From Clostridiales bacterium (GTDB lineage Bacteria > Bacillota > Clostridia > Christensenellales > Aristaeellaceae): a stretch of DNA of 42,312 nucleotides. Below, piece after piece: positions 16,248 through 23,867 of the stretch; the stretch's first letter is position 1, and each line of letters begins with the position of its first letter. The position numbers and the translations under genes are program-made. Below the pieces are notes generated by a model. The model did not search any database. It had not been told where the DNA came from and saw only the letters and a program-made list of their open reading frames with translations. The stretch is from the NCBI GenBank assembly GCA_012729115.1, contig JAAYDR010000011.1:1-42312 (forward strand), in the 5' to 3' direction.

Positions 16248-16682
16248 TTACTCCTCGTCTTCCCCTTCCATCACATCGGGAAAAAACGGCTTGTTGCACT
16301 TGGGGCAGACAGGGCTCTGGTCAAAATCGATGTCCGCTGCCTTCAGGCGCATGGGATTGCCGCAGTGGGGGCACTCAAAGGACAACTCCTCGTTCTCGTT
16401 GAAGGCCGACTCGTCGTCCTCCTCATCATAGTCCTCGTAATCGTCCTCGTCCTCTTCGTCTCCAAAGAGCACCTCTTCCATGTCACTGAGATCCTCATCG
16501 ATGGACTCCACGTACTCATCCAGCTCCGCCATGCCGTTCTCCAGCTCTGCCAGCTTCTGCGCCATTTCATCCATGACGGACAGCATTTCCAGCATAAGCT
16601 TGTTCTCGTTCTGGTCCTTGGAAAGGTTCATGCCTTCAGCCAAACCCCTCAGGTATGCCGTGCGGTCTGTCAGATTGCCCAT
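16248..16682 (-). CDS. CD1247-like acidic zinc-ribbon protein
   Basis: Small cytoplasmic protein of 144 aa. The N-terminus (MGNLTDRTAYLRGLAEGMNL) matches the domain known from Clostridioides CD1247-type proteins. A helical, probably coiled-coil segment (about 20-65) and a very acidic D/E-rich linker (about 65-100) follow, then a zinc ribbon with CPHC and CPKC pairs (about 108-135). Function unknown in the family; a regulatory or RNA/protein-binding role is often guessed. The start at 16682 has AAGGAG 6 nt upstream; a longer frame would intrude on the efp-proximal spacer. It is 57 bp after efp and ends at a strong terminator, so it is probably co-transcribed with pepP-efp. Confidence 0.82.
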   Translation of the reverse strand: MGNLTDRTAYLRGLAEGMNLSKDQNENKLMLEMLSVMDEMAQKLAELENGMAELDEYVESIDEDLSDMEEVLFGDEEDEDDYEDYDEEDDESAFNENEELSFECPHCGNPMRLKAADIDFDQSPVCPKCNKPFFPDVMEGEDEE

Positions 16683-16739
16683 AGGGTCTCCTTTCGCGGC
16701 TTCCCATTGCCTGGGATAGCAACACACTCTATTTTATTG

Positions 16740-17300
16740 TTACTTGCACCGCTCCATGTATTCACCGGAACGGGTATCCACGCGTATGCGGTCCCCCGTG
16801 TTGATGAACAGGGGCACCTGGAGGCTGTATCCGGTTTCCAGCTTGGCCGGCTTGTAGGTATTGCTGGCGGTGTCGCCCTTGAAGCCCGGCTCGGTATCAA
16901 TGATCTCAAGCTCCACAAAGTTGGGAGCCTCCACACTGAAGGCGCTGCCCTTGAAGAACTTCACGGTCACGTTGGTTCCCTCTTTCACGAAGGGGATGGC
17001 ATCCTCCACCGACTCCTTGCTCAGGGGAACCTGCTCGTAGGTCTCAACATCCATAAAGTAGTACAGATCGCCGTCCGCGTAGACATACTGCATTTCCTTG
17101 GTTTCCACCACAGCGCGGGGCATTTTGTCCGTGGGGTTGAAGCTGCGCTCCACCACCGCTCCGGTCATGATGTTCTTGATCTTGGTGCGGACAAAGGCGG
17201 CGCCTTTGCCGGGCTTCACATGCTGAAAATCTACGATATTCCAAACGCCGCCATCCCACTCTATGGTTATTCCCTTGCGAAAGTCCCCTGCCGTAATCAT
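16740..17300 (-). CDS. efp: Translation elongation factor P
   Basis: Relieves ribosome stalling at consecutive prolines by binding between the P and E sites. 186 aa, the standard length, with the KOW-like N-domain and two OB domains. The tip of domain I is [14 protein letters not shown], placing the modifiable residue as K32, the lysine type rather than the arginine type. The C-terminal signature ([17 protein letters not shown]) is intact. It lies 33 bp after the Xaa-Pro peptidase gene, a pairing also found in Bacillus and many Clostridia. The modifying enzyme is not encoded here. Confidence 0.97.
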   Translation of the reverse strand: MITAGDFRKGITIEWDGGVWNIVDFQHVKPGKGAAFVRTKIKNIMTGAVVERSFNPTDKMPRAVVETKEMQYVYADGDLYYFMDVETYEQVPLSKESVEDAIPFVKEGTNVTVKFFKGSAFSVEAPNFVELEIIDTEPGFKGDTASNTYKPAKLETGYSLQVPLFINTGDRIRVDTRSGEYMERCK

Positions 17301-17333
17301 TCATTTTCCTCCGTTCGCAGTTGATGATGAATC

Positions 17334-18404
17334 CTATAGGATAATCAGGTCCCGGGTTGGCGTGGTAAGCGCCATGCATCCGTTCTTGGTGACAACCACA
17401 GTATTTTCAATCCGCACCCCCCCTATGCCGGGGAGATAGATGCCGGGCTCCACGGTCATGAGCATGCCCTCCTCCAGGACATCCTCAGAGATGTCATTGC
17501 AACGAGGAGCTTCATGGATGTCGATCCCCAGACTGTGCCCCAGGCCATGGCCAAAGCGGCCTTTATAACCCTGGGCATGGATGTAATCCCGCGCCACCCG
17601 GTCGACCTCCCGGCAAGCCTTGCCTGCCGCAACGGCCTCCTGAGCCAGCCTTTGAGCTTCCTGTACCACCCGGTAAACTTTTTTCATCTCGTCACCGGGA
17701 TCGCCCAAAGCAAACGTACGGGTCATGTCGGCGCAGTAGCCGCCCACCTTCGCGCCAAAGTCCAGGGTGATCATATCGCCCCTTTTCAGCTTCGTGTCGC
17801 TGGGAACCGCATGAGGCAGGGAACCGTTCGCCCCGGAGGCCACAATGGTGGAAAAAGCGATGCCGTCGGCTCCATGGCTGCGCATGTCATACTCCAGCAG
17901 GGCGGCCAGTTCCTTCTCTGTCATGCCTTCCCTGATCTGGGGCAGCAAGCGCTCAAAGGTTTCACCGGTAATCCGGCAGGCTTCCCGGATCAGGGCCAGT
18001 TCTCCCTCGTCCTTGATGCGACGCATCTTCTCCAGGGAACTGTCCAGAGGCTTCCAGCGGACCTTGGGCAGGGCATCCTTCAACTTGTCAAAGGCGCAGA
18101 CCGTCAGGCCGTCATCCTCAAAGAGAATCTCTTCCACGCCCCACCGGTCACAAAGAGATCCCAGCACATCCTCCTGACTTACGCCCTTTTGGGTCATGTG
18201 GATGTCAAAGCCGGGAGCCTGTTTTTCCGCCTGTTCGGTGTAGCGGAAATCCGTTATCAGGGCCAGCCCTTTGTCCGACAACAACAGACATCCTTCCCCG
18301 GAGTACCCGGAGAGATAAAACATATTGGAGGGTTTATGAATCAGGACTCCCTGTCCAGGCCCCGCCTGGATCATTTCCAAAAACCGGTACGCGCGTTTGC
18401 TCAT
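17334..18404 (-). CDS. Xaa-Pro aminopeptidase/dipeptidase, M24B family
   Basis: Cytosolic metallopeptidase that removes residues preceding proline, 356 aa (YqhT/PepQ-like). Residues 1-125 form the creatinase N-domain. The pita-bread catalytic domain carries all five metal ligands: D215 and D226 (LDFGAKVGGYCADMTR), H290 (GHGLGHSLG), E319 (VEPGIY) and E333 (RIENT). An H...E pair (HEAPR) adds the usual substrate contacts. Located directly before efp, which fits a theme of handling proline-containing sequences. Start at 18404 is an ATG. A TGG-TACACT extended -10 element lies ~60 nt upstream but lacks a convincing -35. Confidence 0.93.
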   Translation of the reverse strand: MSKRAYRFLEMIQAGPGQGVLIHKPSNMFYLSGYSGEGCLLLSDKGLALITDFRYTEQAEKQAPGFDIHMTQKGVSQEDVLGSLCDRWGVEEILFEDDGLTVCAFDKLKDALPKVRWKPLDSSLEKMRRIKDEGELALIREACRITGETFERLLPQIREGMTEKELAALLEYDMRSHGADGIAFSTIVASGANGSLPHAVPSDTKLKRGDMITLDFGAKVGGYCADMTRTFALGDPGDEMKKVYRVVQEAQRLAQEAVAAGKACREVDRVARDYIHAQGYKGRFGHGLGHSLGIDIHEAPRCNDISEDVLEEGMLMTVEPGIYLPGIGGVRIENTVVVTKNGCMALTTPTRDLIIL

Positions 18405-18538
18405 ACAACCATTCCCTTGTGGAGACGCTGAACGGCTCCTGTATTTGCATCCAATACCATCTATCAGTGTACCACAAACCCAATGGGCGCGCTACTTATT
18501 TTTCCTAATTCTGTGATTTTTTCATCCAGCATGGCCCC

Positions 18539-19153
18539 TCAGTATCCCAGAGGCTCCTCCACCAGAAGCACACGCATCTCCCGGCCCCTGGGCACCCGGT
18601 CCAACACCAGCGTCAGGCGGCACATGCTGTCCGCACAGGTTTCTCCCTCACACAGCCCTGTGAGGGCACAACCGGTTTTCAAGCCCAGCCTGCGGGCGTT
18701 CTGGGGGCAGGCAATCTTCTTGATCCTGGCAATGGCTGTGTTGATGCCTCCATCCACCACTTTGGAATGGCTCACCACGAAAAATACTTTCTTCGGGCCG
18801 AAAGAAACGGCACCCACCCTGTTGCCAATACCGTCCACCAACACCAGCTGCCCTTGCTTGGTAATGGCATTGGCGGAGGTCAGGTACACGTCGGCTCTCA
18901 TGCTCTGCTCGCGGATTCTGGCATGATCCTGAGGGGGAGCCCCGGCGGTGCTGAGAACTGTACAGCCTTTAAGCGCCAGCTCCTCCAGCACATTGGTGTC
19001 CCGAATACTCACCGAACCACCCGCTCCCACCACGGCTCCCTGGGGAATGTGGGAGAGCAGATACTTACAGGCCTCCTTCCCCGTGCGAAGAGGAATGACC
19101 TCAAACCCGCCCGCTTCCAATCCCCGGACGACCTTCTCCATCGTCTCTTCCAT
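18539..19153 (-). CDS. LUD-domain protein (LutC/YkgG-like)
   Basis: 204-aa protein of the LUD (lactate utilisation, DUF162) family. It has the family features VVGAGGSVSIRDT near residues 40-52, DVYLTSANAITKQGQLVLVDGIGNRVG in the middle and a C-terminal stretch with several cysteines (GLCEGETCADSMC). LutC acts with LutA and LutB in L-lactate oxidation, but neither is in this window, so lactate use cannot be assumed; stand-alone LUD proteins are common in Clostridia and poorly understood. GGAGAGG precedes the ATG, which lies only 2 nt after the capA-like stop, suggesting coupled translation. A 134-bp spacer before pepP shows no clear terminator. Confidence 0.85.
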   Translation of the reverse strand: MEETMEKVVRGLEAGGFEVIPLRTGKEACKYLLSHIPQGAVVGAGGSVSIRDTNVLEELALKGCTVLSTAGAPPQDHARIREQSMRADVYLTSANAITKQGQLVLVDGIGNRVGAVSFGPKKVFFVVSHSKVVDGGINTAIARIKKIACPQNARRLGLKTGCALTGLCEGETCADSMCRLTLVLDRVPRGREMRVLLVEEPLGY

Positions 19154-19155
19154 GA

Positions 19156-20292
19156 TTACCTCTCCCTTCGTCCTTCGTACCGGATCATGGGCTGCAGCGC
19201 GCCCTGACCCTCCACATACGGCTTGAGTTCGACCCCAGACGACTTCTGCAGCTTGTCCATCACCCTCCGGGCATCCTTTCCGGCAGCCAGCACAGGCTGA
19301 TAATTATTGCTCCCCTTGTCTCCGCTGATTCGGATAGGCCAAAGGGTCAACCCCATGCTTTGCAGCTCTCCTTCTTTAAAAGAAAGCTCCGCCCTCAGGA
19401 TGCAGGCGTCCATGTCTCTGGGCCTCAGATTTCCCCCAAAGCAGCAGTTTCCCAGGCTGTACAACACCGGGACACCCTGTAGCAGCTCCATTCCCTGCAC
19501 CACATGAGGATGATGGCCCACCACCAGATCCGCCCCATTCTCCACGGCAAAGGCCGCCGCGGCGCGCTGCCTGGCAGAGGGCTGTGCATCATATTCCACA
19601 CCGCCATGAATGGTATGGACAATCCACTGGCAGCCCACACTGCGCAGAACCTCCATCTGACGGGCCAGGGCCTCCCTGCGGCGCTCGCTCAGATTGGCAG
19701 TGCTTCCTGTGAATCCCACACGCATCCCATTTTTCTCCGCAACGGTGACCATTTCCTCCCCGAAATAAGCCACCTGTTCCGCATTCAGGGCACGAAGCGT
19801 GTCCTTATACCCCCGGCGGCCAAAGTCCATTACATGATTGTTGGCCAGATTGACGCATTCCACACTGCCCAGGGAGAGGATGGCTGCATAGCGCGTTTCT
19901 CCAATAAAATGAAATGTCTTGCCAGGGGCGGGGTCCTTCCGATTGTCCGATAGCACACCCTCCAGGTTCACCACCGTGACATCATCCGTGGCAAATAGGC
20001 TCTCAAGCCCGGAAAAGGGATAACTGAGTCCATGTTTGCGGACAACGCCGCCAAAACCTTTGGCCCCGTTCACACCGGAAGGCTCGCCGCCCAGGGTGCA
20101 ATCCCCCCCGAAGGTCAGGAGCATGCTCACATTCTGGGTGTGCACCTGCATGGCGGTGGTGAGGAGCGCCGGTGGTACCTCCTCCGCAGAGAATGTATAA
20201 AACGCAACCGCCTGCTCCGCCCAGGCCGGTTTGGCAAAGCACCCGGCCCAGCATAGCAGGCATACAAGCATCGCTACGCCCCATCGTTTCAT
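19156..20292 (-). CDS. CapA family metallophosphatase-like secreted protein
   Basis: 378-aa exported protein of the CapA (poly-gamma-glutamate synthesis) family, related to calcineurin-like phosphoesterases. Signal peptide at residues ~1-26. Motif order fits the family: LTFGGDCTLG, VVNLEGVLSD, NLANNHVMDFG, a VHTIHGGVEYD segment, GHHPHVVQGME and LYSLGNCCFGG. Without capB/capC next to it, polyglutamate synthesis is not supported; many CapA-like proteins of Firmicutes have unknown cell-surface roles. The ATG at 20292 is chosen for its signal peptide and a GGTGA ribosome binding site. A TTGCGC-17-TATACT promoter with extended -10 lies just upstream, inside the hairpin that follows the noc-like gene. 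Confidence 0.88.
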   Translation of the reverse strand: MKRWGVAMLVCLLCWAGCFAKPAWAEQAVAFYTFSAEEVPPALLTTAMQVHTQNVSMLLTFGGDCTLGGEPSGVNGAKGFGGVVRKHGLSYPFSGLESLFATDDVTVVNLEGVLSDNRKDPAPGKTFHFIGETRYAAILSLGSVECVNLANNHVMDFGRRGYKDTLRALNAEQVAYFGEEMVTVAEKNGMRVGFTGSTANLSERRREALARQMEVLRSVGCQWIVHTIHGGVEYDAQPSARQRAAAAFAVENGADLVVGHHPHVVQGMELLQGVPVLYSLGNCCFGGNLRPRDMDACILRAELSFKEGELQSMGLTLWPIRISGDKGSNNYQPVLAAGKDARRVMDKLQKSSGVELKPYVEGQGALQPMIRYEGRRER

Positions 20293-20311
20293 GCTCTCAC
20301 CCCATAACATC

Positions 20312-20340
20312 AGTATATCACAGGCTGAAAGAACGCGCAA
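20312..20340 (-). promoter_or_regulatory. Sigma-A promoter (extended -10) of the capA-like gene
   Basis: Minus strand: -35 TTGCGC (20340-20335), 17-nt spacer ending in TGA, -10 TATACT (20317-20312). The -35 box is the 3' arm of the adjacent hairpin. Confidence 0.55.
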
Positions 20341-20358
20341 AGCCATACGGCCTTGCGC
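20335..20358 (-). terminator. 10-bp hairpin downstream of the noc-like gene
   Basis: Minus strand: GCGCAAGGCC-GTAT-GGCTTTGCGC, 10 bp (one G-U pair), then GTTCTTTC. The U-tract is poor, so termination efficiency is doubtful; it also overlaps the capA-like promoter. Confidence 0.5.
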
Positions 20359-20384
20359 ATAGGATGGGCGAATTCCTTTGCCGG

Positions 20385-21185
20385 CTACCCTCTGCCGCCC
20401 TGTCTTCTGGGCTGGGAGAAACAGGGGATGGATAAGCGGACCTCCACCAGAGCGGTCCCGGTTCGCACCTGCATGTCGGCCTGGAGTCCGGCGTCCTGCA
20501 TTTGCTCTACAATGCCTCGTATCGCGTTGATGTAGAGCCTGTGGTCCCGCATCAAGGGAATCATCCGGCGGTCCCTGGGTACGGGAATGGGCATCCGGGA
20601 CAGGGTTTCTTCCACCAAATCCTCGGTATCCCTGAGAGAAAGGCCGTTCTTGCCCACATGCTCGACCATGCGCTTGCGGCCCTGCTCTCCGGGAATGCGC
20701 AGAATCGCCTGAGCCTGCTGTTCAGAAAGCTGATGCCGGCGCAGCAGCTTTCGGGTCTCCTCTGCAAAGCTGAGCAGGCGCAGTTTTCGCTGGAGGGTAG
20801 CCTGGGAACGGCCCAGACGCTGCGCCAGTTCCTGACGGCTGATCAAGCCTGTTTTAAGAAGCAGGTCGTATTCCTCCGCCTCCTCCAGGTAATGAACGGT
20901 CCCTTTGAGCAGCCGGTTGAGGAGGCCGGAGATTCTTTCCTCCAGATTCCACCGGGGGCTGATCACCGCATCCACGCAATTCTGCCCCAGTGCTTTGAGT
21001 TCCAACAGGCGCTCGCGGCCTGCCAGAAGTATGTATCCGCCTTCCTCCCGCAGTTCCAGAAGCACGCTGGCGCCGCCCTCCCAGACATCCGCCCCGGGGA
21101 GGCCTCTGCAGCCGACTTCCCCATCCTTCCAGCCCGCGATCTCGCTGATGGGTACCCAGCACACTTGTTCCGCAAGCATCTGCAT
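20385..21185 (-). CDS. ParB/Noc-family nucleoid occlusion-like DNA-binding protein
   Basis: 266-aa member of the ParB superfamily placed next to rsmG, the position of noc in Bacillus. The N-domain has the usual VPISEI opening and an LAGRERLLELKALG segment where ParB/Noc carry the GERR-type CTP-binding box; this box and the preceding NPxxPR-like region are divergent. The central helix-turn-helix is clear (SRQELAQRLGRSQATLQRKLRLL, about 125-148), followed by LSEQQAQAILRI. The C-terminal ~60 residues could dimerise. It probably binds a specific DNA site and acts in chromosome organisation or division control. No parS or Noc-box palindrome is seen nearby. The start at 21185 is preferred because GAGGGGG precedes it. 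Confidence 0.82.
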   Translation of the reverse strand: MQMLAEQVCWVPISEIAGWKDGEVGCRGLPGADVWEGGASVLLELREEGGYILLAGRERLLELKALGQNCVDAVISPRWNLEERISGLLNRLLKGTVHYLEEAEEYDLLLKTGLISRQELAQRLGRSQATLQRKLRLLSFAEETRKLLRRHQLSEQQAQAILRIPGEQGRKRMVEHVGKNGLSLRDTEDLVEETLSRMPIPVPRDRRMIPLMRDHRLYINAIRGIVEQMQDAGLQADMQVRTGTALVEVRLSIPCFSQPRRQGGRG

Positions 21186-21323
21186 GGCCCCGCCCCCTCG
21201 TCGCCAGCTTCCCGTCATGGGTCTGAGCGCGCCGAGCGGCTACGCATACCCTCCCCCTTGGCATACGCGGCTGTCCGGCGCGCCCATACAAAGCAAATTC
21301 CTTCTCTTGCTCTTTTTTCCTGC

Positions 21324-21352
21324 TATAAAAGGGACAGAATCGTTCGTCACAA
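21324..21352 (-). promoter_or_regulatory. Possible promoter of the noc-like gene
   Basis: Minus strand: TTGTGA (21352-21347), 17-nt spacer, TTTATA (21329-21324) in the 224-bp gap between rsmG and the noc-like gene. Nothing else in this gap is recognisable. Confidence 0.4.
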
Positions 21353-21409
21353 ACGGACAAGCCTCTGTGTCGCATCCTTGTCCTTTAATGTATTCTGCCC
21401 TTGCTTGTG

Positions 21410-22201
21410 TCACCTCTTGTCGACATCTCCCAGGGGTTTACGCACCGGTACCCCGGCTTTTCGGGGATACTGTCGAAAGGTTTTTTGCATTTTCTCACAT
21501 ACCACCGCATGATGCCGCCAATCCGGCTGGCTGGGCAAGGTCACGGGATAGGAAAGCAGGGCGCCTCCCCCCAGCATCATGGCTGCCCGGTTTCCCACGT
21601 CCCATTCCTCCCCGACGGAGGGGCCCTTGTAGCAGATCATACGGCCTCCCACCCGCACCAGGGGAAGCATCAGTTCGCAAAGCACTGCCAGGGGAGCTAC
21701 CGCCCGGGCTACGGCCACGTCAAAGCTTTCCCTTAGCTGTGGTGTTTGCCCGGCATCCTCCGCGCGGCTATGAAGGGTTTGCACCCGGGCAAGGCCCAGG
21801 GCATCTGCCACCGTGTCCAGAAAACCGATCCGCTTCGCCTGGGAATCCAACAGCAACACCTGCATATCCGGCCTGACTATGGCCAGGGGCAGGCCGGGAA
21901 AACCCGCGCCGCTGCCCACATCCACCAGCTTTGCTTCCTGGGGAAAAAGCCCCGCAATGGCCAGAGGGGCCAGAGAATCCATATACAGGCGATCCAATGC
22001 GGTATCAAAGTCCGTTTCTCCGGTGAGGTTCATGTTTTGGTTCCATTGGCTCAGCAGGACGTGGTAGTCCCAAAGTCTGTCGGGAGCATGGGGATCATAG
22101 GCAATGCCCAGCCCATCCAGGCGGCCCGTCAGCAGGGACACTCCCTGCTCCCTGGTCAAAGGCGTAACCCCAGATGCTTGATGCCCCAATATTTCACCCA
22201 T
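21410..22201 (-). CDS. rsmG: 16S rRNA (guanine527-N7)-methyltransferase
   Basis: Methylates G527 of 16S rRNA with S-adenosylmethionine. 263 aa from this start; typical length is ~240. Key blocks: LLSQWNQNMNLT, SAM-binding VDVGSGAGFPGLPLAIVRP, LLDSQAKRIGFLD and VARAVAPLAVLCELMLPLV, with a basic C-terminus (PRKAGVPVRKPLG). The ATG at 22201 has GGGAGG 7 nt upstream but overlaps ydcF by 46 bp. A TTG at 22161 and a GTG at 22141 just after the ydcF stop would give lengths nearer the family norm, so the true start is open. The ydcF-rsmG-noc order suggests one operon from radC. Confidence 0.95.
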   Translation of the reverse strand: MGEILGHQASGVTPLTREQGVSLLTGRLDGLGIAYDPHAPDRLWDYHVLLSQWNQNMNLTGETDFDTALDRLYMDSLAPLAIAGLFPQEAKLVDVGSGAGFPGLPLAIVRPDMQVLLLDSQAKRIGFLDTVADALGLARVQTLHSRAEDAGQTPQLRESFDVAVARAVAPLAVLCELMLPLVRVGGRMICYKGPSVGEEWDVGNRAAMMLGGGALLSYPVTLPSQPDWRHHAVVCEKMQKTFRQYPRKAGVPVRKPLGDVDKR

Positions 22202-22818
22202 GCCAAGGCCTCCCGGAAGTGGTTCTTCGCCCAATATTCAAGCCCATTCCTGCACAGGCTTCCGATGCCCTGGGTGGGGACATCCAGGTCTGCCGCAATA
22301 GCCAGAGCTCTGGGCAGATGATAGTCGCTGGTGACGATGAGAGGCCTTTCGCGGCCTAGTTTTGACAGGATCGACCAGGCATTGCGAATGTTATCCCGGG
22401 TATCCTCAGAGCCGGTCTCCGCGATGATCTGATCCGGCGGCAGACCGTCTTTGATGAGCAGTTCCCTCATGACCTTGCCTTCGGCATCCGGTTCGTTCCC
22501 CCCCCTGGCCCCGCAGGTTACGATGGGGCAGGGGTGCCGCCCGTACATTACAAGCGCCTTGTCCAGCCGCCAGCGCAGCTGAACCGAAGGTTCCCCGGAG
22601 GGCAGCACCTGGGCACCCAACACAATCATGGAATCATAGTCCGAAGGGGGCGGCACATGGACTTCCTGGTAACAGACATAACCCACCAGGCCGGCAAAAG
22701 AGACCACACCCATGCAAAGCAAAAGGATCGCCAACCGTACCAGCCTCCCCAGGGATTTTCTATTTCCGGCCGCCATCTCCTGATTCAGGCTTTCCGCTTG
22801 CTGGTTCTTCGCTCCCAT
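22156..22818 (-). CDS. YdcF/SanA-like DUF218 membrane protein
   Basis: 220-aa protein with one transmembrane helix (about residues 25-48) anchoring an extracellular DUF218 domain. The domain shows SMIVLGAQVLPSGEPS, VTCGARGGNEPDAEG, an ET.SEDTRDNIRNAW segment and VTSDYHLPRA, the pattern of the YdcF/SanA group. Related proteins affect envelope integrity or vancomycin sensitivity, but no enzyme activity is settled. The ATG at 22818 has GGAGG 5 nt upstream; a GTG at 22848 overlapping the radC stop (GTGA) would add ten residues. It sits between radC and rsmG in an apparent operon. Confidence 0.82.
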   Translation of the reverse strand: MGAKNQQAESLNQEMAAGNRKSLGRLVRLAILLLCMGVVSFAGLVGYVCYQEVHVPPPSDYDSMIVLGAQVLPSGEPSVQLRWRLDKALVMYGRHPCPIVTCGARGGNEPDAEGKVMRELLIKDGLPPDQIIAETGSEDTRDNIRNAWSILSKLGRERPLIVTSDYHLPRALAIAADLDVPTQGIGSLCRNGLEYWAKNHFREALAWVKYWGIKHLGLRL

Positions 22819-22844
22819 TTTTCCTCCAACACGTTGTCTTTTGC

Positions 22845-23615
22845 TCACTCCGCCTTCTGCTCCCCCATGGGCAGCTTACTGCAGGAGCGGATGCCTCCGG
22901 ATGAATCCGCCGCCCGGTTGGATAAACCCTCCGGAGAACTCTCCTGCCGGATCAAACGGCTGGCAACCATACTCAAGGCTTTCCCGTCCGCCACGATCAT
23001 ATGATCAATCAGCGTGATATCCATTCCCTGGAGCACAGCACCCAGCCTTCGGGTCACCTCCACATCTTCCTGGGAAGGAATGAGGGAACCTCCGGGATGG
23101 TTATGGCACAGCATCACACTGTGGGCATTATGAAGCAGGGCCGCCTCAACGACCAGCCTGGGGTAAGCAGGTACGTTGGTGAGGGAACCCCTGGCAATCA
23201 TCGCGCTATAAAGCACCTGCATTTGCCCATTCAGGCAAATGGCATAAAAAACCTCCCTGCGCTCGCCCTCCAGAAGCTTGACGCAATAATCCTCCGCCTT
23301 TTGGCGGGTGGCAAGTGTCACCCGCTCCCCAGCCTTTTCCATCTGGGCATAACGGGCTACAGGGGCAAATAGGCTAAGAAAGGCTGCGGCATACTCACCG
23401 ATGCCCTTAACCTGGCACAGCCGGCGAGGTTCAGCCTCCAGCACGCTGTGAAGCGACCCGAATTTTTCCAGCAGATCGTGGGCCAAGGGATTCACGTTCT
23501 TCTGCGGAATTGCATAAAACAACATCAACTCCAGCACCTCATGAGGCGCGAATCCTTCCAACCCCTGCTTTAAAAACCGGTCTCTCATGCGCTGCCTGTG
23601 TCCCTCGTGCTCCAT
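22845..23615 (-). CDS. radC: RadC-family JAMM/MPN-domain protein
   Basis: 256-aa UPF0758 protein. The N-terminus has the MEHEGHRQRMRDRF opening and a helix-hairpin-helix (VKGIGEYAAAF, about 69-79). The C-terminal JAMM domain carries H171-N-H173-PGG...SQED184, so the zinc ligands are complete. Despite the name, a role in DNA repair is not established; a metal-dependent nuclease or peptidase activity has been suggested for the fold. The C-terminal ~45 residues after the domain look unstructured. The ATG at 23615 begins the conserved N-terminus though its ribosome binding site is weak. A TATACT extended -10 at 23666-23671 is upstream. First gene of the radC-ydcF-rsmG-noc run. Confidence 0.9.
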   Translation of the reverse strand: MEHEGHRQRMRDRFLKQGLEGFAPHEVLELMLFYAIPQKNVNPLAHDLLEKFGSLHSVLEAEPRRLCQVKGIGEYAAAFLSLFAPVARYAQMEKAGERVTLATRQKAEDYCVKLLEGERREVFYAICLNGQMQVLYSAMIARGSLTNVPAYPRLVVEAALLHNAHSVMLCHNHPGGSLIPSQEDVEVTRRLGAVLQGMDITLIDHMIVADGKALSMVASRLIRQESSPEGLSNRAADSSGGIRSCSKLPMGEQKAE

Positions 23616-23665
23616 GCCGCTGCCACGCTCCACCCTGTATCCGTTGCTTTTCCGGAATATTCCAT

Positions 23666-23671
23666 AGTATA
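23666..23671 (-). promoter_or_regulatory. Extended -10 element of the radC operon
   Basis: Minus strand TGTGA-TATACT, about 50 nt before the radC ATG. The -35 region (TTTTCC) is poor; a TG-extended promoter is plausible. Confidence 0.4.
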
Positions 23672-23815
23672 TCACAATTCCCAGGAAAGGAAAACCAGTC
23701 CTAAAGGATGGTTCGGCTGCGCTTTTTCGTTTAATTGGCTGTAGCCCATCCCCGGCAGGGCCGGAATCATCGCACTTTTTACCGCGCAGGTCTTTCCCAC
23801 GCCTGTAAAATGATG

Positions 23816-23821
23816 TATAAT
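23816..23821 (+). promoter_or_regulatory. -10 box of the cdaA operon
   Basis: TATAAT 47 nt before the cdaA ATG. No good -35 at 16-18 nt (TTTCCC at 17 nt), so an activator or a sigma-A variant may be involved. Confidence 0.45.
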
Positions 23822-23867
23822 AAAAGATGGGCTTTTATCAGCTATACGAAGGTGGGGACGAGAACGC

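Noticed and set aside
16212-17324. 370-aa plus-strand frame over efp and the zinc-ribbon gene
   Set aside because: Both minus-strand genes are clear; the frame spans a terminator and two genes.
20502-21512. 336-aa plus-strand frame over the noc-like gene
   Set aside because: The minus strand carries a clear helix-turn-helix protein beside rsmG; the plus frame has no domain.
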